Translations under genes and position numbers: made by a program
In this document: in pieces, positions 62,461-64,000 of the stretch
How the letters are laid out: the number at the start of each line of letters is the position of its first letter
How positions within the stretch are numbered: position 1 is the first letter of the stretch
Source: Motilimonas cestriensis
Lineage (GTDB): Bacteria > Pseudomonadota > Gammaproteobacteria > Enterobacterales > CBDFNC01
Assembly: GCF_021295315.1 (NCBI RefSeq)
Contig: NZ_JAIMJA010000001.1
Span: forward strand, 1-64,000
Length of the DNA stretch: 64,000 nucleotides
Direction: 5' to 3'
The notes under the pieces: generated by a model
Seen by the model: the letters and a program-made list of their open reading frames with translations, nothing else
Told to the model about the DNA's origin: nothing
Database searches by the model: none

Positions 62461-63549
62461 CTAGCTATGCTGCTTGGCAAATTTATCCATAAAGGCCACA
62501 AGGGCTTCTACACCGGCTTTAGGCATGGCGTTATAAATGCTGGCGCGCATACCACCAACAATACGGTGGCCTTTCAACGTCAGTAACCCTTGCGCTGCCG
62601 ATTCCGTTAAAAATTGCTCATTAAGTGACTCGTCTACTAACTGAAACGGCACGTTCATCCAGCTGCGGTACTGCGGGTCAACCTTGTTTTGGTAGAAATC
62701 ACTGCTATCTACATAGTCATACAGCAGTTTCGCTTTCGCTTCATTATGCTCAGCCATGGCGCTTAGGCCACCTTGCTGCTTTAACCACTGGAACACTAAG
62801 CCCGCTAAGTACCAACTATAAGTTGGTGGGGTATTGAACATTGAATCAGACTCAGCCAATACCTTGTAATCAAAAATCGATGGGATAGCTTGGCGCGCTT
62901 TGCCAATTAAATCATCACGCACTATCACGAGCGCAAGCCCCGATGGACCAATATTTTTTTGTGCGCCCGCATACACCACACCAAATTGGCTGATATCAAG
63001 AGGACGCGACAAAATAGTTGAGCTCATGTCTGCCACTAACGGCACATCACCGGTATCCGGAATGCTTGAGATCTCAAGGCCTTCAATGGTTTCATTAGGA
63101 CAATAATGAACAAACGCGGCGTTAGGATTAAGTGGCCATTCACTGCTCTCTAATAAGGAAGCTTGGCCTTGCGCCGTTTCGCGACGAATATCAATTTGAT
63201 TGATCTTACCGTGCTTTTTTGCTTCTTCTGCGGCTGACTGCGCCCACTGGCCAGTAATAATATAATCCGCTTCTAATTTCTCACCAAATAGGTTTAACGG
63301 CACGGCAGCGAACTGACCACGGCCACCACCTTGACAAAATAGCACTTTATAATTATCTGGGATTTGCAATAAATCCCGAAGATCTTGCTCCGCCTGATTG
63401 GCTAATGCAATGTAGTCTTTACTGCGATGGCTCACTTCCATTACTGACACATTAAGATCGTTCCAGTTACGAAATTCACCTTGCGCCTGCTCCATTACCG
63501 CAGTGGGTAACATGGCAGGACCGGCACAAAAATTATAAACCTGAGTCAT
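62461..63549 (-). CDS. serC: Phosphoserine aminotransferase
   Basis: The 362-aa PLP enzyme makes phosphoserine (serine synthesis) and also acts in pyridoxal biosynthesis. It starts [20 protein letters not shown] and has the PLP Lys in [20 protein letters not shown]. The length equals that of E. coli SerC (362). It heads the serC-hisC-aroA operon, downstream of gyrA. Confidence 0.97.
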   Translation of the reverse strand: MTQVYNFCAGPAMLPTAVMEQAQGEFRNWNDLNVSVMEVSHRSKDYIALANQAEQDLRDLLQIPDNYKVLFCQGGGRGQFAAVPLNLFGEKLEADYIITGQWAQSAAEEAKKHGKINQIDIRRETAQGQASLLESSEWPLNPNAAFVHYCPNETIEGLEISSIPDTGDVPLVADMSSTILSRPLDISQFGVVYAGAQKNIGPSGLALVIVRDDLIGKARQAIPSIFDYKVLAESDSMFNTPPTYSWYLAGLVFQWLKQQGGLSAMAEHNEAKAKLLYDYVDSSDFYQNKVDPQYRSWMNVPFQLVDESLNEQFLTESAAQGLLTLKGHRIVGGMRASIYNAMPKAGVEALVAFMDKFAKQHS

Positions 63550-63567
63550 TATCTACTTCCGAAAAAT

Positions 63568-63595
63568 AAAACGAGCGGCATAAGCCGCTCGTTTT
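63568..63595 (-). terminator. Terminator after gyrA
   Basis: AAAACGAGCGGC (63568-63579) pairs with GCCGCTCGTTTT (63584-63595), loop ATAA. On the minus strand it is followed by ATTTTTC. It separates gyrA from serC. Confidence 0.92.
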
Positions 63596-63607
63596 GGTTG
63601 TTACTGA

Positions 63608-64000
63608 TTATTCTTGTTCCGTTGGTTGTTCATCGGGTGGAAGCTGGGCTTCCTCCCCACTCACCGCCTCTGGGTTATCGTTTTCCGTATCATCGAGTAG
63701 TTCAACTTCTTCTACTTCTTCAATACGCTGCAAAGCCACCACTTGCTCGCCCTCACTAGTGCGAATAAGAGTAACACCTTGCGTATTACGACCCACCACT
63801 GACACCTCATCAACACGGGTACGTACGAGGGTACCTTTGTTCGAGATCAACATGATGTCTTCTGTTTCTTCAACTTGAACCGCGCCAACCACGTTACCGT
63901 TACGCTCACTCACTTTAATCGATACCACACCTTGGGTCGCACGACCTTTGGTTGGGTATTCAGATTGTGGGGTACGTTTGCCGTAGCCGTTTTCAGTGAC
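63608..64000 (-). CDS. gyrA: DNA gyrase subunit A, C-terminal end (cut by window)
   Basis: The frame is open to the window edge, so only the last 130 residues are seen. They begin [20 protein letters not shown] and include [20 protein letters not shown] and [17 protein letters not shown], the last blades of the GyrA beta-pinwheel, followed by an acidic tail ([16 protein letters not shown]). Gyrase supercoils DNA. The gene upstream of serC is gyrA in related bacteria too. Confidence 0.96.
   Translation of the reverse strand, partial: VTENGYGKRTPQSEYPTKGRATQGVVSIKVSERNGNVVGAVQVEETEDIMLISNKGTLVRTRVDEVSVVGRNTQGVTLIRTSEGEQVVALQRIEEVEEVELLDDTENDNPEAVSGEEAQLPPDEQPTEQE

Noticed and set aside
1-64000. 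CRISPR array, tRNA or rRNA genes, prophage, transposase genes
   Set aside because: No regular spaced repeats, no tRNA-like cloverleaf ending in CCA near gene gaps, and no phage or transposase proteins were recognised.

Overview
The window looks like a chromosome segment of a marine gammaproteobacterium of the Alteromonadales type (Shewanella/Colwellia/Psychromonas neighbourhood; species not assignable). Reasons: conserved gyrA-serC-hisC-aroA, cmk-rpsA-ihfB-lapA-lapB-pyrF and queE/queC blocks with E. coli-like proteins; a divergent ppsR/ppsA pair; fadIJ; a rhombosortase; a MoxR/Bat operon followed by an ECF sigma factor and a DUF3379 protein; and many secreted, TonB-linked and GGDEF/EAL proteins. 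Base composition is moderate to AT-rich.

Layout. 1-1480 is an accessory patch: the 5' end of a group II intron (minus strand) enters from the left edge, followed by two small unknown genes, one of them exactly bracketed by a 12-bp inverted repeat, a probable 31-aa membrane peptide and degenerate repeats. 1480-11330 is mostly metabolism: a DUF5062-like gene, murQ, a DUF2956 gene, ppsR/ppsA (PEP synthase and its regulator), a 963-aa FAD/Fe-S D-lactate-type dehydrogenase, a small P-loop kinase and a periplasmic solute-binding-like protein.

11335-23144 is a metal and cofactor acquisition region on the minus strand. A TonB-dependent siderophore-type receptor, a PepSY membrane protein, DUF2271 and DUF4198 proteins, a small secreted protein and a DUF6162-like membrane-anchored protein lead into a ZnuABC-like ABC importer and then a second, histidine-poor TroA-fold protein. 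An orphan response regulator with Glu at the phosphorylation site lies upstream of the receptor, next to cobU-cobO-btuF (cobalamin salvage). Fur-like motifs lie before the receptor and before the regulator.

23761-36881 holds a family-5 solute-binding protein followed by a YnjCD-like permease/ATPase pair, secreted hydrolase-like and hypothetical proteins, a 7TM diguanylate cyclase, a low-molecular-weight phosphatase, a GNAT acetyltransferase, a Gly/Cys-rich-tailed protein and fadIJ. 37022-45289 is a co-directional MoxR-DUF58-DUF4381-VWA-VWA/TPR-BatD-ECF sigma-anti-sigma run. 45432-49199 holds an EAL-HDOD protein, an NhaC antiporter and H-NS. 49389-64000 is housekeeping: galE (3' end inside a tandem repeat), queE/queC, tapT, rrtA, pyrF, lapBA, ihfB, rpsA, cmk, fbp (placed between cmk and aroA), aroA, hisC, serC and the 3' end of gyrA. 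Intrinsic terminators are clear after many of these.

No CRISPR array, rRNA, tRNA, prophage or transposase gene was seen.
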